Below are positions 16,757 through 25,203 of a DNA stretch of 64,000 nt, in pieces. Both the position numbers and the translations under genes were made by a program. This stretch comes from Bacteroidales bacterium UBA5287 (GTDB taxonomy: Bacteria > Bacteroidota > Bacteroidia > Bacteroidales > Dysgonomonadaceae). The notes beneath the pieces are model-generated. The model did not search any database. It saw nothing but the letters and a program-made list of their open reading frames with translations, and was not told the DNA's origin. Every line of letters begins with the position of its first letter. The first letter of the stretch is position 1. Location of the stretch: NCBI GenBank assembly GCA_002411345.1, contig DHSL01000055.1, forward strand, positions 96,961 to 160,960. Direction: 5' to 3'.

Positions 16757-17746
16757 ATGAATAAAAGTGAATATTTAGAATCTACAGTAAAGACCTACAA
16801 GATATCAAAAGAAGAAGACTTGTTAAATAAGTATAAAGGAAAAAATCAGCAAGTAAAGGATGATTTAAAAACTGAATATGGAGATAAATTATATCAGCCT
16901 TTTAACTCAGGTTCATATGCAAAACACACAGCTATTAATACTAGATTTGATTTTGATTTAGTCGCTCCATTCAAGAAAAATGCATTCGGGGCAAATGGTA
17001 CTTTAGAAGATACATATACGAAAACATATGATTTCCTTTATGATAAGTATTCTTCTATAGCTACTATTCGCAAACAACGGGTATCTATCGGTGTTATTTT
17101 TGATACAGATAGTGATGGAGATCAAGTTTGTATTGATGTTGTTCCTGGGCGAGAATTAAACCAAGACACATATGATGAAGACAAGAATCTCAATTTATAT
17201 GTGTATAAGAGATATGGAGAATTAGAAGAAGGTAGTGATTATATCAAAACAAATATTCACGCCCAAATAGAAAATATCAAGGAAACTCCAAACAAAGATA
17301 AAGTAAGGAAAATTATTCGATTATTTAAGATATGGAAAACAACTAAATATGATTCACCTATCAAATCGTTTTTCATTGAACTTGCTGTCATAAAAGCATT
17401 TGATAAGCAAAGTATTACGGGTAATCTTTGGGATAGTTTAAAAACTGTAATAGAGTATTTGAAAGATGAAGTTGTAAAAGATTCTTTTACTCTTATTGAT
17501 CCAGGTAATAGCAATAACGATGTAGCTAAGACTCTAAATTGCAATGAGAAACAATGGTTTTCAAATGATTGTAATAATATATTGAGGCGAATTGAAGATA
17601 ATGAAGAAAATATCAAAACTTTCTTTCCTCAGAATGAAAAATTTGAAGAAGATGATGATACAGAAAGTAACACTAGTGTTTTTTCATATGGTGTAGCAGG
17701 CAGCACATATACTCAAACACCTCCTAAAACAGAGAGATTTGGATAA
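16757..17746 (+). CDS. CD-NTase (cGAS/DncV-like nucleotidyltransferase) of a type II CBASS operon
   Basis: A 329-aa cytoplasmic enzyme that would make a cyclic di- or trinucleotide when phage infection is sensed. The polymerase-beta-type active site is clear: GS at residues 52-53, D65 and D67 in TRFDFDL, and the third Asp, D127, in VCIDVVPG. It is the first gene of a four-gene operon with overlapping ends. The protein ends ...KTERFG: a C-terminal Gly fits the known role of Cap2, which joins the C-terminus of the CD-NTase to other molecules to prime it. A -7-like TATATTTG lies at 16703-16710, 47 bp before the ATG. The nucleotide product and the clade cannot be read from the sequence. Confidence 0.92.
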   Translation: MNKSEYLESTVKTYKISKEEDLLNKYKGKNQQVKDDLKTEYGDKLYQPFNSGSYAKHTAINTRFDFDLVAPFKKNAFGANGTLEDTYTKTYDFLYDKYSSIATIRKQRVSIGVIFDTDSDGDQVCIDVVPGRELNQDTYDEDKNLNLYVYKRYGELEEGSDYIKTNIHAQIENIKETPNKDKVRKIIRLFKIWKTTKYDSPIKSFFIELAVIKAFDKQSITGNLWDSLKTVIEYLKDEVVKDSFTLIDPGNSNNDVAKTLNCNEKQWFSNDCNNILRRIEDNEENIKTFFPQNEKFEEDDDTESNTSVFSYGVAGSTYTQTPPKTERFG

Positions 17747-19403
17747 GAAGGTTCAATGTGTCGACGAAACAATAAGTAAATTTGATAATATTACAATAAT
17801 ATCTTCCTTTGAGAATAATGAAAAAAATACAATCGAAGGGGAAATTATTGTTACTTTATCGAATGGGGAAACCTTATTATTTAAAGTAAATATTCAATCT
17901 CAATATCCTTATGACTGTGTAGAATCTGAATCTATCCAATTTATCAATAAAGGATTAAAAGAATATCCCCATGTCATGGAAAATGGACGTATTTGTATTC
18001 ATACGTCTCATGAAACGGATATTAACAAAAAGTTGGCTAATGATTTTTATTCATTGTTAGAATGGGCGGAAAAATTTATTGTAAGAAAAGAGAAAGATGA
18101 ACATTACGAACATATAGTTATCCCTTCTTCAAAATTGATAAAAGAGGGGGAGTTAAAAAAGGTATTCTATTTTACAGATACTGAATATAAGTTTAGTTCT
18201 TATCAATATGGCTTTTTTTACTATGTTCCAATGTCTAATTCTAGAGACTTTTTTTCTTCTGTAAGTAATAATGTCATAATAGATTTTTATAGAGACAATA
18301 AATCAATAGCATCATCAAAGTGGAGTAAGAGTTTTATATCTAAAGGGGCTGATTACAAATTTAAAAAAGGCATTTATATTACATGTCCTTCACCTCCAAG
18401 TAATGGTAAATTTGGTTATCAGAAATGGGATAGCTTTGAAAAAATAATACACCCTAAACAAAAAGAATTCATTTATAATGTATTTCAAGAACAAAAAAAG
18501 AATAAAGTAAAAGAATTACCTCTGTTAATTGGTTATAATTTACCAAAGAATCAATTTCATTGGCAAGTTGTTATAATGAAATTAGATGAGCCTCCTATCT
18601 TAGAGATTCATCACATCCAATTGTTTAGTTCTCGAATAATAAAATGGGGAGAAACTGAAAATTGTTCTTATGAATACTTTTTTGGAAGAGGAATCTTAAG
18701 TAAACAAATAACTCAAGCTAAAATATTGGTCATTGGTGTTGGAGCTGTTGGTAGTATATTAGCTACAACTTTGGTAAGAGGAGGTGCGGTGAATCTAACA
18801 CTTTGCGATTATGATATAAAAAAACCGGAAAATGTATGTCGGAGTGAATATTGTTTTACGAAAGGTAATAACGTTAAAATTATAGAGCTAAAAGAAAAAT
18901 TGTTGGCAATTTCGCCCTTCGTTGATATAGAACTAATGGATCCATTATATTGGGAAACTAAAGTTAAAAGCAACTTCAGGTCAGATCAATATTCAGAAGA
19001 TGAAAATAAAATTCTAGAAGAACTTCACAAATATGACTTCATAATTGATTGTAGTACAGATAATAGTTTGATGCATATCATAGATAAAATAAATCTAACC
19101 AACATAATAACTATATCCATCACGAACAAAGCAAAGGGATTAGTTTGTGCATGTACACCTAAAAACTATAAATGGGTAATGAATCAATATCAGAATATTA
19201 TCGAAAACGATACTTCTGACATGTATAATCCAACAGGATGTTGGAGCCCAACATTCAAAGCTTCTTATAATGATATACAAACTCTTGTACAGTATGCAAT
19301 TAAACAATTGAACTATAAATTAGAGAAAGGATACCCTCTTTCTAATTTTACTTTAGAGATTGAGGAAAATAATAATATAGAGATAAAACTGAAAGAATAT
19401 TGA
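17739..19403 (+). CDS. Cap2-type E2-E1 ubiquitin-transfer-like protein
   Basis: A 554-aa two-part enzyme. The N-terminal E2-like domain (about 1-125) has its candidate catalytic Cys at residue 86 in GRICIHTSHET. A middle linker region follows. From about residue 325 there is a ThiF/E1 adenylation domain with the nucleotide-binding loop VIGVGAVGS, then LCDYDIKKPENVCRSEY, and a candidate E1 catalytic Cys at residue 501 in PTGCWSPTF. In type II CBASS this enzyme activates the CD-NTase C-terminus and links it to a target, raising second-messenger synthesis. The start is TTG at 17739, inside the last eight bases of the CD-NTase gene; the first in-frame ATG would remove most of the E2 domain. Translational coupling is likely. 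Confidence 0.9.
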   Translation: MDKKVQCVDETISKFDNITIISSFENNEKNTIEGEIIVTLSNGETLLFKVNIQSQYPYDCVESESIQFINKGLKEYPHVMENGRICIHTSHETDINKKLANDFYSLLEWAEKFIVRKEKDEHYEHIVIPSSKLIKEGELKKVFYFTDTEYKFSSYQYGFFYYVPMSNSRDFFSSVSNNVIIDFYRDNKSIASSKWSKSFISKGADYKFKKGIYITCPSPPSNGKFGYQKWDSFEKIIHPKQKEFIYNVFQEQKKNKVKELPLLIGYNLPKNQFHWQVVIMKLDEPPILEIHHIQLFSSRIIKWGETENCSYEYFFGRGILSKQITQAKILVIGVGAVGSILATTLVRGGAVNLTLCDYDIKKPENVCRSEYCFTKGNNVKIIELKEKLLAISPFVDIELMDPLYWETKVKSNFRSDQYSEDENKILEELHKYDFIIDCSTDNSLMHIIDKINLTNIITISITNKAKGLVCACTPKNYKWVMNQYQNIIENDTSDMYNPTGCWSPTFKASYNDIQTLVQYAIKQLNYKLEKGYPLSNFTLEIEENNNIEIKLKEY

Positions 19404-19873
19404 ATCTATATAACAATGAATTGGATGTCTTTATTAGTGTGGATGAAATATTAATAGAGAAATTGGTTAAAATAGGAGACCTATATTTTCCTAAGGAATA
19501 TGGAGGCTTTCTTGTTGGTTACTATAACGAAACCTTTAAAATCGTTTATATCACTGACTATGTCCTTCCAATGAAATATGAGAACACATCTACAAGTTTT
19601 AAAAGAGAGCCCAGTGGGCTTGAGGAACTATTTGAAGAGTTATATATTAAGACTCCCTCTCAATATTATATAGGTGAATGGCATACACACCCTAATGGAA
19701 TATCTAAAGCTAGTTCTCTTGATAGAATCGCATTAAACAAAATTGCAGAAGATAAATCAACTCCAATTGAAAACCCAATTATGCTTATAATTGGATATCA
19801 AAGGGAAAATATCACCCTCTCTTTTTATGTTTCAGTAAATGGAAAACTATACGAATATGAACAACGAAAATAA
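19400..19873 (+). CDS. Cap3-type JAB/JAMM isopeptidase
   Basis: A 157-aa zinc metallopeptidase of the JAB/MPN fold. The JAMM motif is complete: E33 in EYGGFLVG, H95 and H97 in EWHTHPNG, and S105 and D108 in SSLD. In CBASS, Cap3 removes the conjugates that Cap2 makes and so damps the system. The start codon is TTG, overlapping the Cap2 stop (TTGA, 19400-19403), the second TTG start in this operon. It is followed by the effector gene with a 17-bp overlap. Confidence 0.92.
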   Translation: MNLYNNELDVFISVDEILIEKLVKIGDLYFPKEYGGFLVGYYNETFKIVYITDYVLPMKYENTSTSFKREPSGLEELFEELYIKTPSQYYIGEWHTHPNGISKASSLDRIALNKIAEDKSTPIENPIMLIIGYQRENITLSFYVSVNGKLYEYEQRK

Positions 19874-20687
19874 AGAAAAATTAAAACAGCTTTTTGAAAG
19901 CCTACAAAAGCAAATGCTAGCAGAATTGAGCACCAATCGATTATTTATAGATCATCCTGGTACAAAAGGAGACTCTATTGAAAATGTTTGGATAGAATGG
20001 CTTAGAAAATACTTACCTAATAAATATTCTGTTGATAAAGCAATAGTAATAGATTCACTTGGTAATGTTAGTCACCAAATGGATTTAGTTATTTATGACG
20101 AACAATTTACTCCTTTTGTATTCAATCAAAATGGTATAAAATATGTTCCTGCTGAAGGTATTTATGCTGTTTTTGAAGTAAAACCTGAAATTAATAAAGG
20201 CTATATTGAGTATGCAGGAGAGAAAATAGCTAGTGTTAGAACGTTGCATAGAACTGCTACTACATTTATCAATGGTGGACAAAAATGCTCCCCGAGAGGA
20301 TTTACAAAAATTTTAGGAGGAATATTAACTATATCTAATAGTTTTACACCAGAAAACAACGTAACACTAGAAAAACATCTTAAAAATCTGAAGGGGATGA
20401 AAAGTATGGAGATGGGTTGTATTGTAGATTATGGTTGTTTTATTATAGATTATGTAAATCCTAATTTTGTTGGAGATGTAAACGATTTTGGTCATATGGA
20501 TGAATTTCGCAGATATTACTCTAAACGAGAAATTCAGAAAATAATATTTAGTAGCTCTCAATATGCTCTTGTTTCTTTTTTCTTACAGTTGACTCGTTAT
20601 TTGCAACAAGCAATAGGAACTATTCCTGCTATAGATCTTAATGCTTATGCTCATTCAATTGATTTTAAATTAGATGAATATATTTAA
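19857..20687 (+). CDS. Nuclease-like effector (DUF6602 type), last gene of the CBASS operon
   Basis: A 276-aa protein with no signal peptide or membrane segment. Numbering from a possible earlier ATG at 19839, D82 in HQMDLVIYD and E113/K115 in YAVFEVKPE make a PD-(D/E)XK nuclease pattern with the usual spacing, with E106 just before. I place it in the DUF6602 family from this pattern and from GTKGDSIENVWIEWLRKYLP near the N-terminus; that name is from memory. Its place as last gene of the CD-NTase/Cap2/Cap3 operon is that of the killer protein, so it is expected to degrade DNA once it binds the second messenger, as NucC does. No SAVED or other known ligand-binding domain is seen. The start at 19857 gives the shorter overlap; 19839 is equally open. 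Confidence 0.75.
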   Translation: MNNENKEKLKQLFESLQKQMLAELSTNRLFIDHPGTKGDSIENVWIEWLRKYLPNKYSVDKAIVIDSLGNVSHQMDLVIYDEQFTPFVFNQNGIKYVPAEGIYAVFEVKPEINKGYIEYAGEKIASVRTLHRTATTFINGGQKCSPRGFTKILGGILTISNSFTPENNVTLEKHLKNLKGMKSMEMGCIVDYGCFIIDYVNPNFVGDVNDFGHMDEFRRYYSKREIQKIIFSSSQYALVSFFLQLTRYLQQAIGTIPAIDLNAYAHSIDFKLDEYI

Positions 20688-20822
20688 AAAATAAAAAGGA
20701 CATTCACCGTCACTTACCGCTTCTACACCTCATTTCTCCAATTCAACGAATATTCTCTATTTATTTGCAAGAAATTCATTGCAATGAAAATAGTTTAAGT
20801 AAAATTTAAAAGAATATTTGAT

Positions 20823-21109
20823 ATGGAAATTATAGCAATCGAAAGACAAACTTTCGAGCAAATCAAAAATCGACTTATGCTTTTTGCCAAGCAGATCAAA
20901 AAGCTATGTGCAAACGAACTGCCAAAGATAAATGGCTCGACAATCAAGATGTGTGTGAATTACTGAATATATCGAAGCGTAGCTTGCAATATTATCTTAA
21001 TTGTGGTAAACTCTCATTCTCTCAAATCAACAACAAATGTTATTACAAAGTAGCTGATGTTGAGAAACTATTGAAAGATTCATCAATCCAAAAACCGAAT
21101 AAGCCATGA
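20823..21109 (+). pseudogene. HTH_17-type DNA-binding protein of a mobile element, frameshifted
   Basis: The N-terminal part reads MEIIAIERQTFEQIKNRLML then FAKQIKKLC from the ATG at 20823. The rest of the family is in another frame: KDKWLDNQDVCELLNISKRS, then LQYYLNCGKLSFSQINNKCY, up to the stop at 21107-21109. Intact relatives (about 95-110 aa) are common in Bacteroidota mobile islands. The frame changes near 20905. The downstream frame alone still has a complete winged-helix-like motif (NQDVCELLNISKRSLQYY), so a short product from the ATG at 20906 cannot be excluded. Confidence 0.65.
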
Positions 21110-21177
21110 AAGAAGAAATATTATTCGATTTAGATATATTGATTGGTAAGCATTCGGTCTACTCAGTCCTAAATTAA
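21106..21177 (+). pseudogene. Start of a second small HTH-operon gene, truncated
   Basis: A 23-codon frame overlaps the stop of the HTH gene as ATGA (21106-21109) and reads MKEEILFDLDILIGKHSVYS before stopping. Paired small DNA-binding genes with this overlap are usual in Bacteroidota islands; only the beginning of the second is left. Confidence 0.35.
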
Positions 21178-21212
21178 CTTTTGATTCTTTATTTATTTGC
21201 CCACAAAAAAAG

Positions 21213-21377
21213 ATGGGGACATTAAAGAATTTTGAAAAAGTTTATGATCGTTTCCAATCCAGCAGTCTCAAAATAAGGGAGTTTTGTCAGAATGAGAATT
21301 CCAACACAAATCTATTTCTTAGTCTTTTCTTCTGTCAGAGATGCCATACTGGAACTATGTACTTTATTGGTTATTGA
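21213..21377 (+). pseudogene. IS66-like accessory protein (TnpA) remnant
   Basis: A 54-codon frame begins MGTLKNFEKVYDRFQSSS, then LKIREFCQNE, the start of the small IS66-type accessory protein (F-x-x-V-x-x-x-F-x-x-S-G-L-x-x-R-x-FC-x-x-E). The sequence afterwards loses the family pattern. No other IS66 gene or terminal repeat was found. Confidence 0.5.
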
Positions 21378-21514
21378 ATTGACAATTCTCTTTGTCTCTT
21401 CTGCATCTACACACTCCTATAATATCGATACCGAAAATTAATAAAATGCATTATATCTGTTGAATGCTCCTATATATATCTTATAATATAATGAGAATGA
21501 GTTTTATAAGGTAT

Positions 21515-21543
21515 TAAAAAAGCGGATAGTTAGACCGCTTTAT
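21515..21543. terminator. Hairpin terminator between convergent genes
   Basis: AAAGCGG and CCGCTTT form a 7-bp stem with an 11-nt loop, A-run on the left and T-containing tail on the right. It lies 40 bp after the end of the small secreted-protein gene on the minus strand. Confidence 0.55.
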
Positions 21544-21581
21544 ATTATCATATATTATTACAAAAATAAAAATTATTCTAC

Positions 21582-21959
21582 TTAATCCTCAATCTCCATT
21601 TTCAACAGCCAATGATAAACATTTTGATTAGAAATTGTAACGACATATGCCTGCACAAATTCCCAACCTAACGACCCCATAAAATTCATTGCATCAACCA
21701 TAGAGTTAAAAGTAACAGCTTTTCCGTTTTCATCTTTATATCGACGATCCGGAGCCCAAAAACTTACCGGTTGACCAAAATCTATATCAACCGTTACTTT
21801 TGAACTTAGAAGTTTTTCAGTACCCATTATCTCACAATAAACATACTTCTTGTGCTTAATTAATTGATTTTCTATGTTTTGGTTTAAAGTTTTATTTTCC
21901 TGAGCAAAACCACTTACACTCATTAGGAGCATAAATAAAATAAATAATACTTTTCTCAT
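21582..21959 (-). CDS. Small secreted protein, 125 aa
   Basis: Unrecognised family. There is a cleavable signal peptide (MRKVLFILFMLLMSVSGFAQ, cut after FA-Q around residue 19), so the mature protein of about 105 residues is periplasmic or surface-exposed. The mature part has KKYVYCEIMGTEKLLSSKVT, a DFGQPVSFW segment and GSLGWEFVQAYVV followed by YHWLLKMEI. Short secreted proteins with a GWEFVQAY core are common in Bacteroidales; their role is not known. It is isolated among gene fragments but looks intact. Confidence 0.72.
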   Translation of the reverse strand: MRKVLFILFMLLMSVSGFAQENKTLNQNIENQLIKHKKYVYCEIMGTEKLLSSKVTVDIDFGQPVSFWAPDRRYKDENGKAVTFNSMVDAMNFMGSLGWEFVQAYVVTISNQNVYHWLLKMEIED

Positions 21960-22080
21960 AATTAAATAATTTATAGTGAATAGTTTGTAAAATATGATTG
22001 CAATTTACAAAAAAAAGTTTATATTATTACTCTTTTATCCATTAATAGACCAAGAAATTGTCCCAGGCTTGTATGCTCTT

Positions 22081-22281
22081 TAACTCTTACAATCAACTTT
22101 CCAGCATTAGTGAACTAAAAGCAACTTATGCTTTTTAATAACTTCCGAAAACTCTGCTTATTTAGCATTCCAGTCATAATAGGTACTTTCTGCGATACCT
22201 ACTTTAAGACAAATTTCAGAAACAGTATTGCTATCTTCTTTTATAAGTGAACAAATACCTTGAACTATTTTTTATACCTTG
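22081..22281 (-). pseudogene. Phage-type small HTH protein (phBC6A51-like), decayed
   Basis: Minus-strand translation gives IVQGICSLIKEDSNTVSEIC, then LKVGIAESTYYDWNAK-stop-AEFSEVIKK, which follows the helix-turn-helix pattern of phBC6A51/terminase-small-subunit-like proteins (I-x-x-IC-x-LI-x-x-D-x-x-T-x-x-EIC-x-x-VGI). Stops interrupt both ends. The bounds are approximate. It lies just upstream of the AbiC-like gene, on the opposite strand. Confidence 0.5.
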
Positions 22282-22291
22282 TTATCCCCTT

Positions 22292-22324
22292 TTTGGTTAA
22301 AATATAATTCTTTTATTACTTTTG
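22292..22324 (+). promoter_or_regulatory. Bacteroidota-type promoter of the AbiC-like gene
   Basis: TTTG at 22292-22295 and TACTTTTG at 22317-22324 with a 21-bp spacer. The predicted transcription start (about 22331) leaves the ATG at 22353 as the sensible translation start and makes the in-frame TTG at 22335 unlikely. Confidence 0.5.
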
Positions 22325-22352
22325 TAGATTCATCTTGTTATTTCTATATAGT

Positions 22353-23249
22353 ATGAAAAAAACAAATAATACTCTACTTGCAATTATAACTATCTTACTA
22401 TGTCTGGGCCTTTGGTCTGGTGGAATGTTTTTAACTCATTGGTACGCAATAAAGTATTTTACTGTTCTTGAAGGTGATAGTCGAGCTTTATTAGGTGATA
22501 GTTTTGGCGCAGTTAATGCTTTAATTTCTGCATTTGCATTTGCCGGCGTTATTTTTTCAATGTATTTACAAAGAAACGACTTAGAGTTACAAAGAGAATC
22601 TTTAGATATTCAGAAAGAGGAATTAAAGCGAAACACAAACGAACTTGCTTTACAACGTCAAGAGTTTGAAACACAAAATAAAACTATTAAATTACAGCGT
22701 TTTGAGAACACCTTTTTTAATATGTTGACTCTTCAACAAGAGATTATCTCAGAACTTAATTATACTGATGCAGATGGCAATAATTCTGTTGGAAGAAGTG
22801 TTTTTGAAGCTATTTACTCATATAGACTGAGAAATCCATTTGGATTAGTTCCGGAATACTTAAATGGATTAATTGATTATATTTTAAGATACTCATATTT
22901 TGAATTAATGAACCTTAGTTATTTTCAATCATTAAACCATTATTTCACACATTTGTACCATATCATTAGTTATATAGATTCTTCTCACCTTCTCGATTCT
23001 GAAGAAGAAAGATATAATTATGTTCGAATCTTAAGGGCAACTTTATCAAAATATGAATTATATCTTCTGTATTTTAATTGTTTAAATTTTCCTGATTTCA
23101 AGAAACTTGTGGAGAAATATTCATTATTAAAATATGTACCAGATTACTTTCTTCTAGACGACTACAAGATAGATCAAATTAAGAAACTTCATGAAGAGTT
23201 CAAAAATTCAGCTTTTTATCCTGAAGAAAATGGATTCAATAAGGCCTGA
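22353..23249 (+). CDS. Putative AbiC-type phage abortive-infection membrane protein
   Basis: A 298-aa protein with the layout of the putative phage-abortive-infection family (putAbiC). Two membrane segments are near the start (about residues 6-32 and 48-70), then a coiled coil rich in Leu/Gln/Glu (LELQRESLDIQKEELKRN ... LQRQEFETQNK), then a cytoplasmic domain starting RFENTFFNMLTLQQEIISEL and containing YFTHLYHIISYID and YVRILRATLSKYELYLLYFN, which are the family signature. It would sit in the inner membrane and act during phage infection, probably by killing or stalling the cell. The mechanism is not known. It stands alone, surrounded by gene debris, near the CBASS operon. Confidence 0.82.
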   Translation: MKKTNNTLLAIITILLCLGLWSGGMFLTHWYAIKYFTVLEGDSRALLGDSFGAVNALISAFAFAGVIFSMYLQRNDLELQRESLDIQKEELKRNTNELALQRQEFETQNKTIKLQRFENTFFNMLTLQQEIISELNYTDADGNNSVGRSVFEAIYSYRLRNPFGLVPEYLNGLIDYILRYSYFELMNLSYFQSLNHYFTHLYHIISYIDSSHLLDSEEERYNYVRILRATLSKYELYLLYFNCLNFPDFKKLVEKYSLLKYVPDYFLLDDYKIDQIKKLHEEFKNSAFYPEENGFNKA

Positions 23250-23570
23250 TACGCGTTTTGTGCAAATAGAAAAATCTTTAAAGCCACAGTTATCTTCTTT
23301 GATAAAGACTACTTTCATAAAAATTTGGCAAATATTCATTTTTTGGTTAAGTTGGAATTCTTTTAACAGAAAGACCTGCATATTATTGATTTGGACGAAT
23401 AGCAACACCTTAAATATCAGAATTACTTTAAACTGATTGAGCAAAAAGCTAAAGATACTCTCTATATACACCCGATATTATCCGAAGTTTCATCAAAATT
23501 CTGTTGATGAATTAGACTACATTGCCATAAGCCGAAGTAGGGCTCAATGTTCAGTCATGAACCGTAATGA

Positions 23571-23770
23571 ACGTTTTTTGTAGGAGTTTAAGACATTTAT
23601 TATACAACATTTTTTGACCGAACGTCAACTTGCTTTTTATGCGAAAAGTTGCACGTTACACCCAAGTATTTATCGGCAGCGGTAAAAGAAGTCAGTACCA
23701 AAGATGTTTTTGGCATTATTTTCCAGTAAGTCATCCAAAAGTACCTTTTACAGCAATAAAAGTCGTCGTA
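23571..23770 (+). pseudogene. AraC-family regulator remnant in a gene-poor stretch
   Basis: The 794-bp space from 23250 to 24043 has no intact gene. Within it one frame reads RNERFL-stop-EFKTFIIQHFLTERQLAFYA and the next KLHVTPKYLSAAVKEVSTKD, then VFGIIFQ-stop. Together they match the first helix-turn-helix of Bacteroidota AraC proteins (R-x-x-x-FYA-x-KL-x-VTPKYLS-x-x-VKE-V). One frameshift and several stops show that it is dead. The remainder of the gap holds only short frames I cannot name. Confidence 0.6.
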
Positions 23771-24043
23771 CTTTTGTTTCAAATTTAATTCATTAAAAAA
23801 TAATTGAAGCAAAAGTATTGGAAATTATTAAGTTTACAGATTCTATATGCACTTTGTGGTGGGGTAGCAAACCAATTTTGTGCACGTTTGAAAAACATTA
23901 TAGAAATCAAATGAAATTAATCTACATTTTGGGTTGACCAATGAAGGACATTACTGATTTCTATGAGTGTTATAACAAAAATGGACATAAATTAGAACAA
24001 TAGAATATAAATATTGACTGGTTACCCTCTTATCTTTAAATGT

Positions 24044-25192
24044 TTATTCAGAAGGGAGGTTGTAGACTCCTTTCACTAAAATTTCCCGTTCCGGTATGGT
24101 TGATAATATTTCTGTGTATTTGTCAGAAGTCATTCCTGTTTTAACAGTCGTCGGACGGAAATAGAGACCATTATCGTCTTGTTTTTCGAGGATATAAATT
24201 CTCTGTGAATTACCAATAATGATAAAAGCTTCTTCGGGAAGTCCTTTTGTTTGACGTTCGGATATAATGATTTCTGCCTCGACGTACATATTATTCACAA
24301 AATGTGTTAGATCGGGTTGATCTATGACGGCTACACATGGAATTGATCTAAGTTCGGGATCAATTGCCCTTCCGATTTTAGAGATGTGCGCTTTGTATTT
24401 TACTTCCGGATTATTATGATTGTAAAATTTAACCACCTGAGCTTTTTCTCCATCTGTTAATTTTGTAATATCTTTTTCAAATACATTCAACTGAAGAAAA
24501 GCACGGTTGTTGTTTACCACCGACATCAAATTTTTGTCGGGTGTAACATATTCACCAAGCATGCAATTACGTTGTGTTATATAACCATTGATAGGAGAGA
24601 CAATATTGATGGATGATTGAAACTTGCCATTTAACACATTATCCGGATTAATATGCAATAGATTTAATTGTTGTTTGACCCCTTGGTATTGGGCTTGCAG
24701 ACTCTTATAGTTGCTCTCTGCCGCAATAAAATCCTTTTTGGCTATTATGCTGTCGGAATATAGAGAAGCAGCCCTCTCGAAAGCTGATTTGGCTTCAGAA
24801 TAACGTGCAGCGATATTTACAAATTCTTGCTGGAGAGAAACTATCTCGTTACTCTCGACAGTGAGAAGTGTTGCACCTTGTTGAACATAATCGCCCAATT
24901 CGTTTATGATGCTTTTGACCGTGCCGGCAATTCGACTTGTGATTTGCGCCTCACCTTTAGTAGAAGAAACAATATTACCATTTACCTGCAATGTCTCTCT
25001 AAAAGGAATTGTTTGCAGTGTCCCAAGTTCCATACCCATTGCATTAAACTGTTCATTGGTTATAAATACAAGAGCAGAATCGGCGTATGCTGAAGCATCA
25101 ACTTGTGGGTTATTTGTTTTGTTTCCACACGAAGCAAGAAAAATTGTTATTGTGCAGAGAATGAATAATGAAAAATACTTTATTGTTTTCAT
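24044..25192 (-). CDS. Heavy-metal RND efflux adaptor (CzcB/CusB family)
   Basis: A 382-aa periplasmic membrane-fusion protein linking the pump to its outer-membrane channel. The N-terminus is a lipoprotein signal with lipobox LASC and Cys at residue 22. The lipoyl/barrel-sandwich halves flank a helical hairpin: VKSIINELGDYVQQGATLL on one side, helices around AARYSEAKSAFERAASL, and INIVSPINGYITQRN on the other. A beta-barrel and a C-terminal domain ending VYNLPSE follow. It is translated right after the fused pump/channel gene (11 bp spacing) as the second gene of the operon. No His-rich or Cys-rich metal-binding extension is seen, unlike the adaptor at 43927. A broken copy of its 3' end is at 15909-16108. 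Confidence 0.9.
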   Translation of the reverse strand: MKTIKYFSLFILCTITIFLASCGNKTNNPQVDASAYADSALVFITNEQFNAMGMELGTLQTIPFRETLQVNGNIVSSTKGEAQITSRIAGTVKSIINELGDYVQQGATLLTVESNEIVSLQQEFVNIAARYSEAKSAFERAASLYSDSIIAKKDFIAAESNYKSLQAQYQGVKQQLNLLHINPDNVLNGKFQSSINIVSPINGYITQRNCMLGEYVTPDKNLMSVVNNNRAFLQLNVFEKDITKLTDGEKAQVVKFYNHNNPEVKYKAHISKIGRAIDPELRSIPCVAVIDQPDLTHFVNNMYVEAEIIISERQTKGLPEEAFIIIGNSQRIYILEKQDDNGLYFRPTTVKTGMTSDKYTEILSTIPEREILVKGVYNLPSE

Positions 25193-25203
25193 ATTTATTA
25201 TAT

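Noticed and set aside
22335..22352. TTG start for the AbiC-like gene
   Set aside because: It lies about at the predicted transcription start (promoter 22292-22324), leaving no leader; ATG 22353 gives a typical Lys-containing N-terminus before the first TM segment.
23191..23471. Frames of 81 and 87 codons after the AbiC-like gene on both strands
   Set aside because: They overlap each other and the end of the AbiC-like gene; the composition is that of AT-rich noise, with no recognisable motif or start signal.
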